Part shown: positions 34,060 to 45,478 of the stretch, piece after piece
How positions within the stretch are numbered: position 1 is the stretch's first letter
How the letters are laid out: each line of letters starts with the position of its first letter
Assembly: GCF_030272615.1 (NCBI RefSeq)
Contig: NC_081412.1
Span: 548,298,488 to 548,362,487 of the forward strand
Source: Cryptomeria japonica
Taxonomy: Eukaryota > Streptophyta > Pinopsida > Cupressales > Cupressaceae
DNA: 64,000 nt
Direction of reading: 5' to 3'
Position numbers and translations under genes: made by a program
The notes under the pieces: generated by a model
The model's database searches: none
What the model saw: only the letters and a program-made list of their open reading frames with translations
What the model was told of the DNA's origin: nothing

Positions 34060-35064
34060 CAAGATGCATATAATTATATGGTGAATCACCTTTATGATGC
34101 TGTTGAAAAAGTTGCAACTCTTACCATCAAAAATCAAAATCCTGCATGTAATGTTGTTATGCATCATAGCAAGATTACTATTCGAGAAACACCACAAGGA
34201 ATGACACCCCTCCCCAAGCAATATAATCTTGTAGAGAAATTAGATAAGACACCAACCCTCATATCCATATTAGAGCTTTTGTACTTATCCCCCTCACATA
34301 AAACAATCTTGGATCAAGCTCTCCAAGAAGCGTCAGTCACCGCCAACCTCAACACAGATCAATTTCAAGCCATGGTTGGTAATCTAAAGTCATCACCATG
34401 CCTCACTTTTTCTAAAAGTAACAACGCTTCCTTCCAACAACCACATAATGTCTCCCTCCATATTGAAGGATTTCTAAACCAACATAGAATCAAGTGAGTC
34501 TTGATTGACAATGGAGTTGGATTGAACATATGAACCTTGTAGTTGGTCACAACACTGGGTTATGCCGTAGAATCAGTGGATGCTAGCAAAAAGATAACCA
34601 TTAAAGCATATGATGATGCAAAGTGTTCATCCAGAGGAGCTGTTGTATTACCTATTAGAGTGGGGCCAGTGGTGAAGCATATAGTCTGCCAAGTTTTAGA
34701 CCTTCCTTTTCCATATAATCTCTTATTAGGAAGACCTTGGATACATGCCATGCAAGCCGTTCCATCCACCTATCACCAATGTGTCAAGTTTCCACATAAC
34801 GGTGTAGAAATCACAATCCTTGGCGATGAAAATCCATTTGCATATTGTAATAATATTAACCATCAGCTAGAGATCATTGTACCTAATGGCAAAGAAGCTA
34901 TTCCTTCCTCATCATATGTCAATCCAACCTCTCTTTCCAACTCAATAACCCCTACACCAAAGCAGGAGAAGTTGAAAATGAAAATGGCCAAGGAAGGTCC
35001 CGGGGAATATAATCTTAGCCAACTCTTTTGTGTTGGGAAATTAATCAGATCCCCTAGAACTTAG
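34060..35064 (+). pseudogene. Protease region of element D
   Basis: An open stretch (34078-34497) leads into VLIDNGVGLNI at about 34498-34530, the retropepsin active-site loop. The usual DSG/DGG reads DNG, and three stops surround it. Then come VVLPIRVGPVVKHIVCQVLD and LLLGRPWIHAMQAVPS, the standard C-terminal part of plant gypsy protease. Element C has the better preserved DGG. The protease would process Gag-Pol. A GEYNLSQLF motif near 35005 matches C. Confidence 0.82.
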
Positions 35065-35094
35065 GGCAAACCCCAAGGTTTACTTCAAACACCA

Positions 35095-36485
35095 TTGGCC
35101 ATGAAAATGAGCACTTTGGTGCAATTCATCCCTAGTAAAAGTCAGGAAGAGGAAACCATGGATGAGGACCTGGCAGAATGGATCTACATAGACCCTATCA
35201 ACACAGAAGGCTTGAAGGCTAAGATCCCCACTGAAAAGGATGGAAAAGGCTTCACCATAATGCAAAGAATGGGCTATGATGTCCATAGTGCTTTGGGACA
35301 TTGCAAACAAGGATGACATGAGCCATTACAACCCGAGTTGAAGCCAAAAGATAAAACTGGAGTAGGTTTTCAAAAGGAATCTCTTCCTATACTTCAATTC
35401 AAAGGAAAACCTATCAAACCCATCTATGAACCAGTTACTCCAAGGATGCAATCCTTGTCTATATCTATGGCACCAATAACCCTATCAAAGGCACCAACTG
35501 CATCAACAACACCAACAACATCAACAACACCAACACACCCATCAACAACATCAATACCACCAACAATATCAACAAGACCAATAACCCCATCAGCAACATC
35601 AATACCGCCAACAGTATCAACGTGACTGATAACCCCATCAATAGCACCAACAATCCCACCTACAAAAGTGCATAAGCCAATAACTAATACATTATTCAAT
35701 TCAAAAGACATCCCAGCCTGGTATAGTAATCGGATGTTGGAGAGTGATTCAGAGATAGACTCACATGAGTGGGAATGGGATTCAGTGAATCTAAATACTT
35801 CAGACAAGGAAGACACATCACCTCCACCACCTCATAAAGATATCCCAATTTATGGAGAGGCATGGATTAAAACCTTTTGGGTTCCTGAGCAAGAAGCAAC
35901 TTCCATAGGACCTATGTCAAATCCTACACCAGAATCTGACAAGGAGAGTACCATCGATGAACTTCACTCCTCTATATTAACCCTCACTAATGCCTCCATG
36001 CACTCAACTTCATCAATGAGATAATGCCTATCATCCATCTTGAACTAATTGAATGGAACCAACCAAATTCCCCATGCCTTGACCATTTCCAAAACGATGA
36101 GGCACTCATTAATTTTTTAGAATTACGAGATAATATACCAAGCGGGGATCATAAAGCTGGGTTTTCCATTGAACTTAAGAATGCAACATACTTTTCGGCA
36201 GATACCAAACCTTTCAACTAAAAAAATATTACAACAAAACATGGATCTTCTAGTGAAAACCACACTGTGGCACCATTTGATCCCAAAAAAGTAAAAACAA
36301 AGAGCGTATACAAAGGTGAAAACCTCTTTGAGGCACCTACGGATGAAAGGTTTGACATCCTCCCCTTTAGTATGAATCAGGAGAGATCGACGATCCTAAT
36401 TGAAGAAACAAAAGAATTCAATGTGGGGACCCCTGAGACTCCTCACCAAATACATTTGGCATCTCTATTAACTGCAGAGGAATAG
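35095..36485 (+). pseudogene. G-patch-like segment and disordered linker of D pol
   Basis: GKGFTIMQRMGYDVHSALGH (35239-35298) resembles a G-patch and corresponds to the C segment near 9650. It is followed by a Thr/Pro-rich repeat, an acidic linker and FEAPTDERFDILPFS (36330-36375), which aligns with C just upstream of RT. G-patch segments bind RNA or partner helicases in other proteins; for this element that is only analogy. Frameshifts at about 35320, 35625 and 36024 break it. Confidence 0.6.
35470..35640 (+). repeat. ACC/ATC-rich short tandem repeat in the linker of D
   Basis: Repeated CAACAACACCAACA and CATCAATACCACCAACA units encode a Thr-Pro-Ser run. Absent from the matching place in C, so it expanded in D. 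Confidence 0.7.
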
Positions 36486-36489
36486 CCAA

Positions 36490-37424
36490 AATTTATGCAA
36501 TTCTTGCAGAAGCACCAAATCAACTTCGCATGGTCTTATGCAGACATGCTTGGCTTAGATCCAAATTTGGTCATGCATCACCTAACTATAATAGAAGGAG
36601 ATAAACCAATTAAATAAAAGCTCAGAAAGATGCACCCACAGATTGTCGTTCTTGTCAAGGATGAACTTAAAAAGCTCTTGGATGTTGGTTTCATTAGACC
36701 GATTTATTATGCAGAGTGGATCTCCAATATTGTACCTATTGGTAAACCTAATGGGGGCATCCGTATATGTACAGACTTAATATATTTTAACAAGGCATTC
36801 CCTAAAGATGACTTCCCCTTACCAAACATTGACATGATTGTCGATTTAATAGTGGATCATGCAATGTTTTCTCTTATGGGTGGCTTTTCAGGGTACAACC
36901 AGATTAAGATTGCTTCAGAGGATCAACATAAAACTGCTTTAACATGTCCATGGGGAACATACTATTGGAATGTGATGCCATTTGGTCTAAAGAATAGAGG
37001 GGAAACATATCAAAGAGCCATGACTACCATCTTTCACGATATGATGCACACCATAATGGAAGATTATGTCAATGAATTAGTAGCTAAATCGTTAACAAGA
37101 GACGGTCATCTGGCAATACTGGGTAAAATATTCAACAGATTAGAGCAATATCATGTTTGTCTCAATCCAAAGAAATGTGTCTTTGGAGTAACCTCTAGGA
37201 AGCTCTTAGGATACATTTTCTCAATAAAAGGCATTGTAGTAGATCTATCAAAATTCAAAGCAATCCTAAACATGCCACCTCCAAAGAACATCAGTCAGCT
37301 AAGGACACTACAAGGGCGGCTACAATCAATTCAGAGATTCATTACACAATTGGCTGATAAGTGTCATCCCTTCATGCATCTGTTACACAAGAATATTTTC
37401 TTTCAATGGGATACAAAGTGCTAG
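36490..37424 (+). pseudogene. Reverse transcriptase of element D (catalytically dead)
   Basis: Open from 36630 to 37424 with the RT landmarks in order: HPQIVVLVKDELKKLLDVG, GGIRICTDLIYFNKAF, FSLMGGFSGYNQI, TCPWGTYYWNVMPFGLKN, YVNE at 37065-37076, LNPKKCVFGV, LLGYIF. The first catalytic aspartate is glycine (MGG where C has MDG). The YVDD box reads YVNE, so the metal-binding aspartates are lost although the frame is open. Upstream NFAWSYADM (near 36520) marks the domain start. Decay by substitution rather than stops is notable here. Confidence 0.9.
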
Positions 37425-38485
37425 AAAGCATTCCAAATGATTAAAGACTACCTAATGCATACACCATTGCTATCCCACCAGATCCAAGTAGACCTCTATT
37501 GCTATATATTTCAGCTACAAATACAACATTAGGAGTATGGCTAGCACAACACAATGCAAAAGAAAAAGAATGTGCTATATACTATATCTCTCACACATTG
37601 GTAGGCTATAAACTCAATTACACACCTATTGAGTGAGCTTGCCTAGCAGTTATTTTGGCAGCCACCAAATTGAGGCACTACATGTTAACGCACAGGTTAC
37701 AACTCATTGCCAAAATAGATCCACTCAAGTACCTACTCAACAAGGTAACATTAACAGGCCACTTGGCCAAATGGGTTATGATCTTGAGTGAATTTAATAT
37801 AGAGTATGTGGAGCACAAGGCTATCAAGGGGCAGGTTATTGAAGATCAGTTGGCTGAAGCACCCCTCATAGGTGACCATCCTCTTGTTTCCAATTTTCCA
37901 GATGAAGAGATCTTCATGATCATAGCTACAAAACCTTGGAAGCTATATTTTGATGGCTCATACGTTAGACATGGCTTGGGGGCAGGTATTCTTTTTATCA
38001 CACCTCAAGGTGACAACATCCCAAAGTCATATAGGATCACTTTCCCATGCACCAATAATATAGCAGAATAGGAGGCCTTGATCAGAGGACTCAAATTGGC
38101 TATACAATGGCATCTAAAAGAGCTATAGGTATATGGAGATTCCCAGCTAGTCATCTAAAAAGTCACTAATGAATACCAAACTAAGGATGATAAGCTCATG
38201 CTATATAAAAGGATGGTGGATAGTTACAAAGAATCATTTACAACTATCACATTTGAGCAAGTACCCAGAGATCAGAATCAAGGTGCCGATGCAATGAATA
38301 CAATTTCCTCTCTCCTAGATCTTCCACAATATTTGACATGCTACGAGTTCTTGGTAGAACAACTTTGGATCCCCTCATATGATATCTCTAAAAGTGAAAT
38401 GATATGTCGCCTTGTCAGTTCCAAATCCCCATGGTACGCTGAGTTCTTCACTTACCTACGTGACCACACACTTACCCCTAACTAA
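37425..38485 (+). pseudogene. RNase H and second RNase H of element D
   Basis: The RT-attached RNase H runs to about 37860 (YISHTLVGYKLNYTPIE, KLRHYMLTH, EFNIEYVEHKAIKGQ). The second domain starts LYFDGSYVRHGLGAG at 37941-37985 and continues with FPCTNNIAE, then VYGDSQLVI near 38135 and QGADAMNTISSL near 38280. These acidic positions are typical of the extra RNase H in Tat-lineage elements. Stops interrupt it at 37424, 38071 and 38127. The linker to integrase continues to 38485. Confidence 0.82.
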
Positions 38486-38499
38486 TCAAATAACCAACA

Positions 38500-39686
38500 A
38501 AAAACCTTTATCTGCCAAACCGCTTGATAGATCATCATTGCCAAAACCCTATATAGGAAAAGTCTTGATGGTACTCTCCTTTGATGTTTGGAACAAGATG
38601 AGATAGCAAAATCCTTGGAAGAGGTAAATGAAGGAATTTTTGGGGCTCACTCAAGTGATCCTTTGCTAGAAAATAAAATCATGCGCATTGGATACTATTG
38701 GCCCTCCATGGAAAATGACTCCTACTATTTTGTCAGAAAGTGCAGGAAGTGCCAAGTTCACAAAGACCTGATACATGCCCTAGCACAAGAATTAAAACCA
38801 ATAACAACACCATGACCCTTTTATCAATGGGGACTTGACCTTATGGGTAAAATCCATTCATCTTCATCCAACAACCCTAAATTTATCATTACCGCCACCA
38901 AATACTTCACAAAGTGGATCAAAGCCATTCTACTTACCCAAGTCATCGACAAGAAGATCACCTCATTCATCGTTAATTACATCATCTACTGGTATAGTGT
39001 ACCCATGTCCATCATAAAAAATAATGACCTTCCTTTTAAAAATCAGGATGTCCGTGAACTTTGTGAGAAGTTTCACATCCAACACCGCTTTTTCACTCCA
39101 TATTACCCACAAGGCAATGGTCAAGCCAAAAAATGAAACAAAAACATATTGAGGATCCTCAAAAAGACAGTCAATGATGCTGGTTGTGATTGGCATTCGC
39201 CTAAATCCAACACTATGGGCATATTGAACTAGCATTCGAACCCCTACAGGTGCCACCCCATACTCACTGGTTTATGGAGCAGAAACCATCCTACCTATTG
39301 AGGTTGAAATACCATCTCTACAGGTCTCTTTGCACAATATGATAGATGATGAAGCATACCAAGTCTCACATCTTCAGGACTTGGAACTGCTTGATGAAAG
39401 GCGACAAGCTACATGCAACCACCTAAAAGCTTATCAACAATGCATGAGGACAAGCTACAATCATCTGGTCAAACCTCACATATTTGAGGTAGAAGATCTT
39501 GTTCCCAGGGAGAATCCTTGTAATCAACCAAATAGAGAACATCAGGGCAAGTTTCAATCCAACTGGTTGGGTCCATATGTTATCACTGTTGTCTTCGGGT
39601 ATGAGGCATATTAGTTGGCAACTTCAAAAGGAGAACCACTAGCAGATCCAATCAACAACATGCACCTCAAACGGTTTCATACATAA
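38500..39686 (+). pseudogene. Integrase of element D (all key sites damaged)
   Basis: Highly similar to A, which serves as an internal reference. The first zinc histidine is Asn (VNEG for VHEG). The first catalytic Asp is kept (WGLDLMG), the second region reads IIKNND where A has IVTDNG, and the third reads QAKK plus a stop where A has QAEASN. A frameshift lies near 39195. The end MHLKRFHT with its stop at 39684-39686 closes pol. With the RT changes this shows that D has no enzymatic capacity. Confidence 0.9.
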
Positions 39687-40900
39687 GCTATGCAGAGCAT
39701 CCAGCTCCTTCAATATATTAGAAAATACCAAAAACATTCAAAAAAGTATCCTGAAGAAAATACAAAAAAAACAAGAAAATAGTAAAGAAAAATCATTCAT
39801 CCAAATGGTGAAAACCACTATGGTGGTGCCTTGGGTAAGTATGATGGTGAAAACTTGGCAAACAAGTGCCATTCATAAAGGCTATGGCTCCATTATCTTT
39901 CAGACTCATTGCGATCACATCCATTGCATCCATTCATCCATCATTCAAACCATGGCTTGTTATTGATATGCAATCAAGGTTATTACTTCATGTGTCATGC
40001 ATCCCACTTTCATAATGACATCTAACTGGGGGCAATTCTCTTAACCTAATGATGGAAGTGGATTCTACATTACTTGTCATTTATTGAGTTCCTCATTCAA
40101 AATTGTCTAGAAATATACCAAAAACATTCAAAAACACTTACAAAATCCATAAAAACATGACAAAAACATAAAAAATCAATCAAAAACATTATTCTTTGTA
40201 CACACATATCGCAACAGACACCAAAAAATCATTTTGAGCTACCCAAACAATGACCACCTATCAAATCAACTAACCAATCAAAAACATCTGCACACAATCA
40301 TCTTTGCAAGGATGCATCCTTCCTTACAAAACAAAGACATGATAACAATTTCTTTGACAAGAAAATTATGTTTAAGCTACTAAGCACTTGGTCGATTTTT
40401 TATTTCTTTATTTATTCATATCAGGTTCCTATGCTACTCCAGGATATCCACAAGTGATTAGAGTAGTTGGGATGGTTCCTAATATCTTTTTGTTTGTTGT
40501 TTGTGGATTGTTCTAATGAAGTTTTGGGGCATGTACTAATGGTGTCTATGTGGGAAGTTCACTAAGCTACGTGATCATATGTAAAAATACAGTCATGGAT
40601 CACTACGTCTTACTGACTACATCGTATACCTCGACCATTTGCGCATGAACCAGAATGGAGGGTAACTTTCCTTGTCTGTAATGCTTTCTTGTAGGTGAAA
40701 TTCTCAAACTTGGTTCCTGCTACCTCGGCCAAGAATGATACGACCATGCTCGATGAGGAAAATAAAGCACTATGAATAATCGATGGATTGTTATTTCATT
40801 TCATCTATTTATATTGCATTCTGTTGCATATCATCCATCCATTTGCTCATTCATTGTGCATATTTGTTGTTTGCATGCAAGTAATTCAGGTTTCTACGAT
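39687..40900 (+). other. 3' region of D, part shared with A
   Basis: Matches A from 1131 to about 2520. It includes the conserved noncoding element at 39791-39905 and the GGCATGTACTAATGGTGTCT block (from 40530). No protein-coding content is seen. Confidence 0.7.
39791..39905 (+). other. Conserved 3' noncoding element (CNE), copy in D
   Basis: Core GGTGAAAACTTGGCAAACAA at 39846-39865. Same distance from the pol stop as in A; similar elements in E on the minus strand. Confidence 0.6.
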
Positions 40901-40959
40901 AAAATACCTAATATAAGTTTGTATTGGGTACAATCATGATGGAGTTCTCTGATACATTT

Positions 40960-42140
40960 ATCTGATACATCATCTCACATTTTCATTACACATCTACAAA
41001 TTCTCACCAACTTGTATTCATATATCATAAAGGCATGGCATTATCATTTAGTTGCATTAAATGCAGTCAGTTCATTATCATTTACTTGCATTTTATCATT
41101 TCATTTAAGTGCATTTGTTTACTCATCAATTTAGTGCATTAAAAACATCAAGTGCATTTGTTCTCATTTACTTGCATTTATCATTTCATTTAGTTGCATT
41201 AAGGGCATTTCGCTTCATTTAGATGTATTTCAACTAATTTCATTTGCATGTTAGTCATTGACGTACACTCACTTAGTCATTAAGGTACATTTACTATCAT
41301 CTAGTTGCATCTCAATCATTAAGTTGCATTCATCTAATCATTAAAAATTCATTCCATCATTTAGTTGTTTAGTCCATTTATTTATCATCATTTAAAAAAG
41401 TTGCATTTAAGTGCATTTGTTTATCTATCATCAAGAACATTCACCTAAAACATTAAAGTGCATTCATTATCCATTAGTTACATTCATTTAATCATTAAAG
41501 TACATTCATGTATTTATTATCATTTAGTTGCATTTCATATCATTTTATTCATTTAGATTCATTTAGATACATTTCACATCATTCCATTATTTAGTTACAT
41601 ACATTTGTTTTATTAAGTGCATTTATTCATTAAAATGCATTCATCTAAGAAACATACATAACATTTATATAAATGTTTTGTTCATCCATTTTAAGTGCAT
41701 TCATCTAGTAGCATACATAGCATTTGTATAAACATTTGATTCACTTATAGTCATCTTAAAAACATGCATCATTAACTCATATCATCATATCATATCATCA
41801 ACATAAGCACGTATTATCTATCACAATATCATTATTCATTATCATTTAGCATCCATCATCATCATTGCATCACATTAATATCATTACAAAGCATCATCTA
41901 TCTATTAACTTGCATCCACATGTTAGCAAATCATCCATAACAGGCATATAGCAATCATATCATCAACATGTACATCTCAAAAGCAAATCATCCATAACAT
42001 GTATCTAAGCATAACTCATAATCATCTTCTTGCATAAAAACATACATGTCATCACATATATATATCATATCATAAAAAAAAAAAGATCTTCTCATATATC
42101 ACATCAAAAAGAATATATGTATCAGAGTACAATGATGTCA
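40960..42140 (+). repeat. Degenerate short repeats in the D-specific block
   Basis: From about 41030 to 41740 units of the form CATTTAGTTGCATT/CATTAAGTGCATT recur more than 20 times in irregular order. From 41760 to 42080 they give way to (A)TCATCATA-type repeats. No coding frame. This stretch is absent from A. Confidence 0.75.
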
Positions 42141-42239
42141 AAATATATCGGCTACCAAGAGCCATCCAAGTAACAATATAATAACAAAGTAACAAATGCA
42201 TAAAATCTCTCAAATAGAAGTTTGGCCAGATGTTGCTCC

Positions 42240-44400
42240 TCCACCACCCTCACCATCTCACCGAGGAGGACCCATAACACCACCACTACTGTGAACCCTC
42301 TGGGACTGCTCTGCTCTCGCTCGCCGCATCTAGGAATAGCTTAGAGCTTGTTGACTACTCGATACCACCTGCTCATATAATCCCCATTGGTAATCTATCT
42401 CCTCCTGAGCTTGCCTCATCTCCCTCAACACCTCCCTAATAGGACCCTATGCTCTCACTAAAACTCATCCTCTATCCTACAACTCCCTCAATCTGTCCAC
42501 CAGATCATCTCTCTCTCACCTCACTATAGTCAACTCAGCCTCACGTGCAAACAACAAGACATCCCTAGCTGCAATCTCCGCATCCTTATCCTCTAACCGT
42601 GCCTCAGTTGCTGTCAGTTGAGTATGCAAGTGTAATATCATATACTCCCATAGGTCTCCCTCTCCTCCACCTAAGGATCCCCCTCCCATCTCCATAGGAT
42701 CCTCTCCTCCACCTATGGCTCCCCCTCCCATCTCCATAGGCTCCTCTCCCCCACTGACATGCCTACCTCCTACTCTAGCTGCTCCTTGTATCAGTGAACC
42801 TTGTGATAGTCATAAAGGCTGCGCACCTCTGCCTCTCCTATGTAATCATCCTCCTCCATCACCACCACCTCCAAATCCACCCCCACCCCCAAATCCACCA
42901 CCCCCACCCCCTCCCCCTCCTCCTACTCCACCAAAACCACCCCCTCCTCCTACTCCACCAAAACCTCCTCCACCACCTCCCTCTCCCCCTCCACCACCTC
43001 CATCTCCTCCTCCCCCTCCCATCTCCATAGGATTCTCTCCTCAACCTATGGCTCCCCCTCCCATCTCGATAGGCTCCTCTCCCCCACCGACATCACTACC
43101 TCCTGCTCTAGCTACTCCCTGTATCATTGGACCCTGTGATAGTTATAAAGGCTTCCCACCTTTTCCTCTCCTCTGTAATCATCCTCCTCCACCACCTCCA
43201 ACTCCTCCTCCTCCACCACCTCCACCTCCTCCTCCTCCTCCACCCTTGCCTCCTCTCCTCCTCCGTCGCTATCTCCTATCATCCTCAAACAGTGGTATGG
43301 GATCTGCAGGATCTAAAATCCATGGAATCAGATGAGCGGTACGATACTGTGTGCACTCTTCTATCACCCCTGCATCCACAATCTCCAGCCTCATCTACCA
43401 TGGTCTCTACTATAATGTCCTAAACTCTGCTAGGGCTTGATCATAAGGTAACACTAGCCCCCACTAAAATCTCTCCTGCACTACCCATGCATACTCCCCT
43501 GAACCCCTCGACAAACCCTACCTCCGTCCAAACTGTCTCATCACTCTCCTTGACAACTGTCTCTCCACATAGTAGGATATATGATCAATCAAAATGTGTC
43601 ACAAATACATATGGTAGGGAATTTCCATCATCCTCCCAGGGCTTACAATTAAGTTACGACCTCCATATGACTATATCTAGGTCATCCAATGCTCGGCACG
43701 AAAACTCTAGCTTCCCTAAATGGGGCTGGGTCATGATCCCTACATACACACACACATAGGGCTGATCTATTGCCCTAAACCTCAGACATACCAGCCGTGT
43801 GATGGGAAGGTGCTCCCAAGCCCAGATATGTAGCAAAGTGATCCCTACCCCTAGTGATCTAGTCTCTCGGTACACTGCCTCATGTAAATACCGGTAAATG
43901 TGCGCTAACACACATGGCCCCCATGCATAGCAGGTCCCCACAATCACCATCTTCTCTATCACCTAGTTCCAATCAATGGATAATCCATGTGAGCATTGAT
44001 TGGGGCAAAGCAAACCCCTGACGATCCCTGATAATACTATTGGTAGAGGCTCATACAATTTTGCTATATCCTCCCATACCACGGATCCATCCTCGATATA
44101 TACATCCTCCACAAAGATCCTCTTTATGGCTATCATCCCTAGGTGGTGATCATATGTAATAAGTTCCCCTTTGATTGGGATATGCAAAATCCTCCATACG
44201 TCCTCCAACGTTACCATCATCTCTCCCATCACCAAATGAAAGGAGCATGTCTCGCTGTGCCATCGCTCCGCCAATGCTATCAATAGTCCGCAATTCATCT
44301 AAATCATAGGTAGGTACATTATGTCATATAATCCCGCTACACAGACACAATCTATCTCCACCTCAGTCAACTACTCACACAACTACTATGTCGCAAGGAG
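42240..44400 (-). pseudogene. Antisense ORF of D: plant mobile domain (PMD) protein with Gly-rich and coiled-coil tail
   Basis: Minus strand, opposite to pol. Open pieces at 43963-44298 and 43654-43962 join to a PMD: ALAERWHSETCSFHL, GEMMVTLEDVWRILHIPIKG, then AHIYRYLHEAVYRE and LLHIWAWEHLPITR. These are hallmarks of the PMD family (MAIN/MAIL1-type proteins), which is also known from transposable elements. Weak similarity extends upstream to about 44395. Downstream follow a Gly-rich tract (42846-43250) and a coiled coil with LTATEARLEDKDAEIAARD (42516-42737). Several stops break it. Its role in the element is unknown; host PMD proteins act in the nucleus in silencing and development. A lacks it. 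Confidence 0.75.
42840..43250. repeat. CCACCTCCT-type minisatellite
   Basis: Cytosine-rich (CCACC)/(CCTCCT) repeats in two blocks (42848-43020 and 43183-43250) separated by a duplicated CTCCCCCTCCCATCTCCATAGG unit that also occurs at 42680-42750. On the minus strand it encodes the Gly-rich tail of the PMD ORF. Confidence 0.8.
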
Positions 44401-44479
44401 TCACTTCTGCATCTGTAAGATGAGAAGATCCTACTACACATATCAACACAAACATCAGCTGTTTTGCTACAAAATTTCT

Positions 44480-45465
44480 TAAGTTTCAACCTAGACTATC
44501 AACAAATACTTTGATCAAGTATCTTTGAGCCTCAACAGGTAATCGATTATGGCAAACCTAGACTACAACAAACATTTCTCACAATGACCTAGTCTCAACG
44601 GGGATGCAATGATTCATCAAAACAACTAATCAATCAATCAACACAGGCATCAAGAGATATTTTCTCAAACACCAGGGCATTTTTACTACAATCACGCTAC
44701 TCTATTGACAATAGCACTATAACTTATGCACAAAAGCGCTAACACAACAAATGTGCTAATACAACTATACCACAATGCTAAAATTACAAAGCGCCATAAC
44801 TAGACCCCAATAGCGCTAAACCAACAAAAGAACTACAACAACCATGCAATAGCACCATTGCTGCACAAAATCAGTATTTTAGGTGACAAAAGTGCTAAAA
44901 CACAGTTTTAGCGCTATTGTCTTACTTGGACTTTGACACTTGAAAATATGACAAAGATGCATAAAAAGAAAAATTCAAGATTTGCGTACTGCTGGTCCGT
45001 AGTCCTCTGGTTGCTGGTATCGATGCATCCGCTTTAACCAATGATCTTCTATTGTCACGACCATGATGACTGCTGCTCACTCCTTCGCCAAAGGTCACTA
45101 TTAGAGCTCCAAATTGCCAGGGAGATAGGTGCAAATGAGCCAGTTTTTATCCCTTCCCCTTAATATATACCCCCCAACCCTAACCCTAATTCACCCCACT
45201 CACCATAGTGGTCCTTGTGAACTACGAAAGCCTCTAATTTATTTGTCTTAACTCCATTTTCTCCCATTCTTTCACCATTATTTCTAATTTCTTCTATTCT
45301 ACCTCCCCCCAACTTCTTTCTCTTTTTCGAGAGATCGCTCGATTTTTCAAAAAAATCGGCCCATCTTTCAAGGGGGCATACCACCCACTAAATTAACATT
45401 TATGGGGCATATTTATCATACCTATTTTTCTTCCTTTGAAATGACGCGATAAACCGCACTGTCTC
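44480..45465 (+). other. 3' region of D, distal part shared with A, with TAGCGC motifs
   Basis: 44485-44610 and 45240-45465 match A at 2740-2860 and 3225-3465. Between them, 44690-44930 has about ten AGCGCTAA/TAGCGC-type motifs related to those in the leader of D. A minus-strand ORF at 44922-45134 has no recognisable domain and I do not call it a gene. Confidence 0.65.
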
Positions 45466-45478
45466 AAAGAGGGGGAAA
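45466..45478 (+). promoter_or_regulatory. Polypurine tract of D
   Basis: AAAGAGGGGGAAA abutting the LTR start TGTAGTCACA. Confidence 0.85.

Noticed and set aside
42715-43335. Proline-rich plus-strand ORF resembling an extensin
   Set aside because: It is the complement of the Gly-rich tail of the antisense PMD ORF, made of CCACCTCCT repeats, with no signal peptide or extensin SPPPP pattern.
44922-45134. Minus-strand ORF near a TATATATTAA, possibly an upstream exon of the PMD ORF
   Set aside because: No similarity to PMD proteins that I can see, and the region is shared 3' noncoding sequence; only the TATA-like site is suggestive.
45173-45191. CCCTAACCCTAA telomere-like sequence
   Set aside because: Only about two units, of the non-plant hexamer type, inside the 3' region of D.
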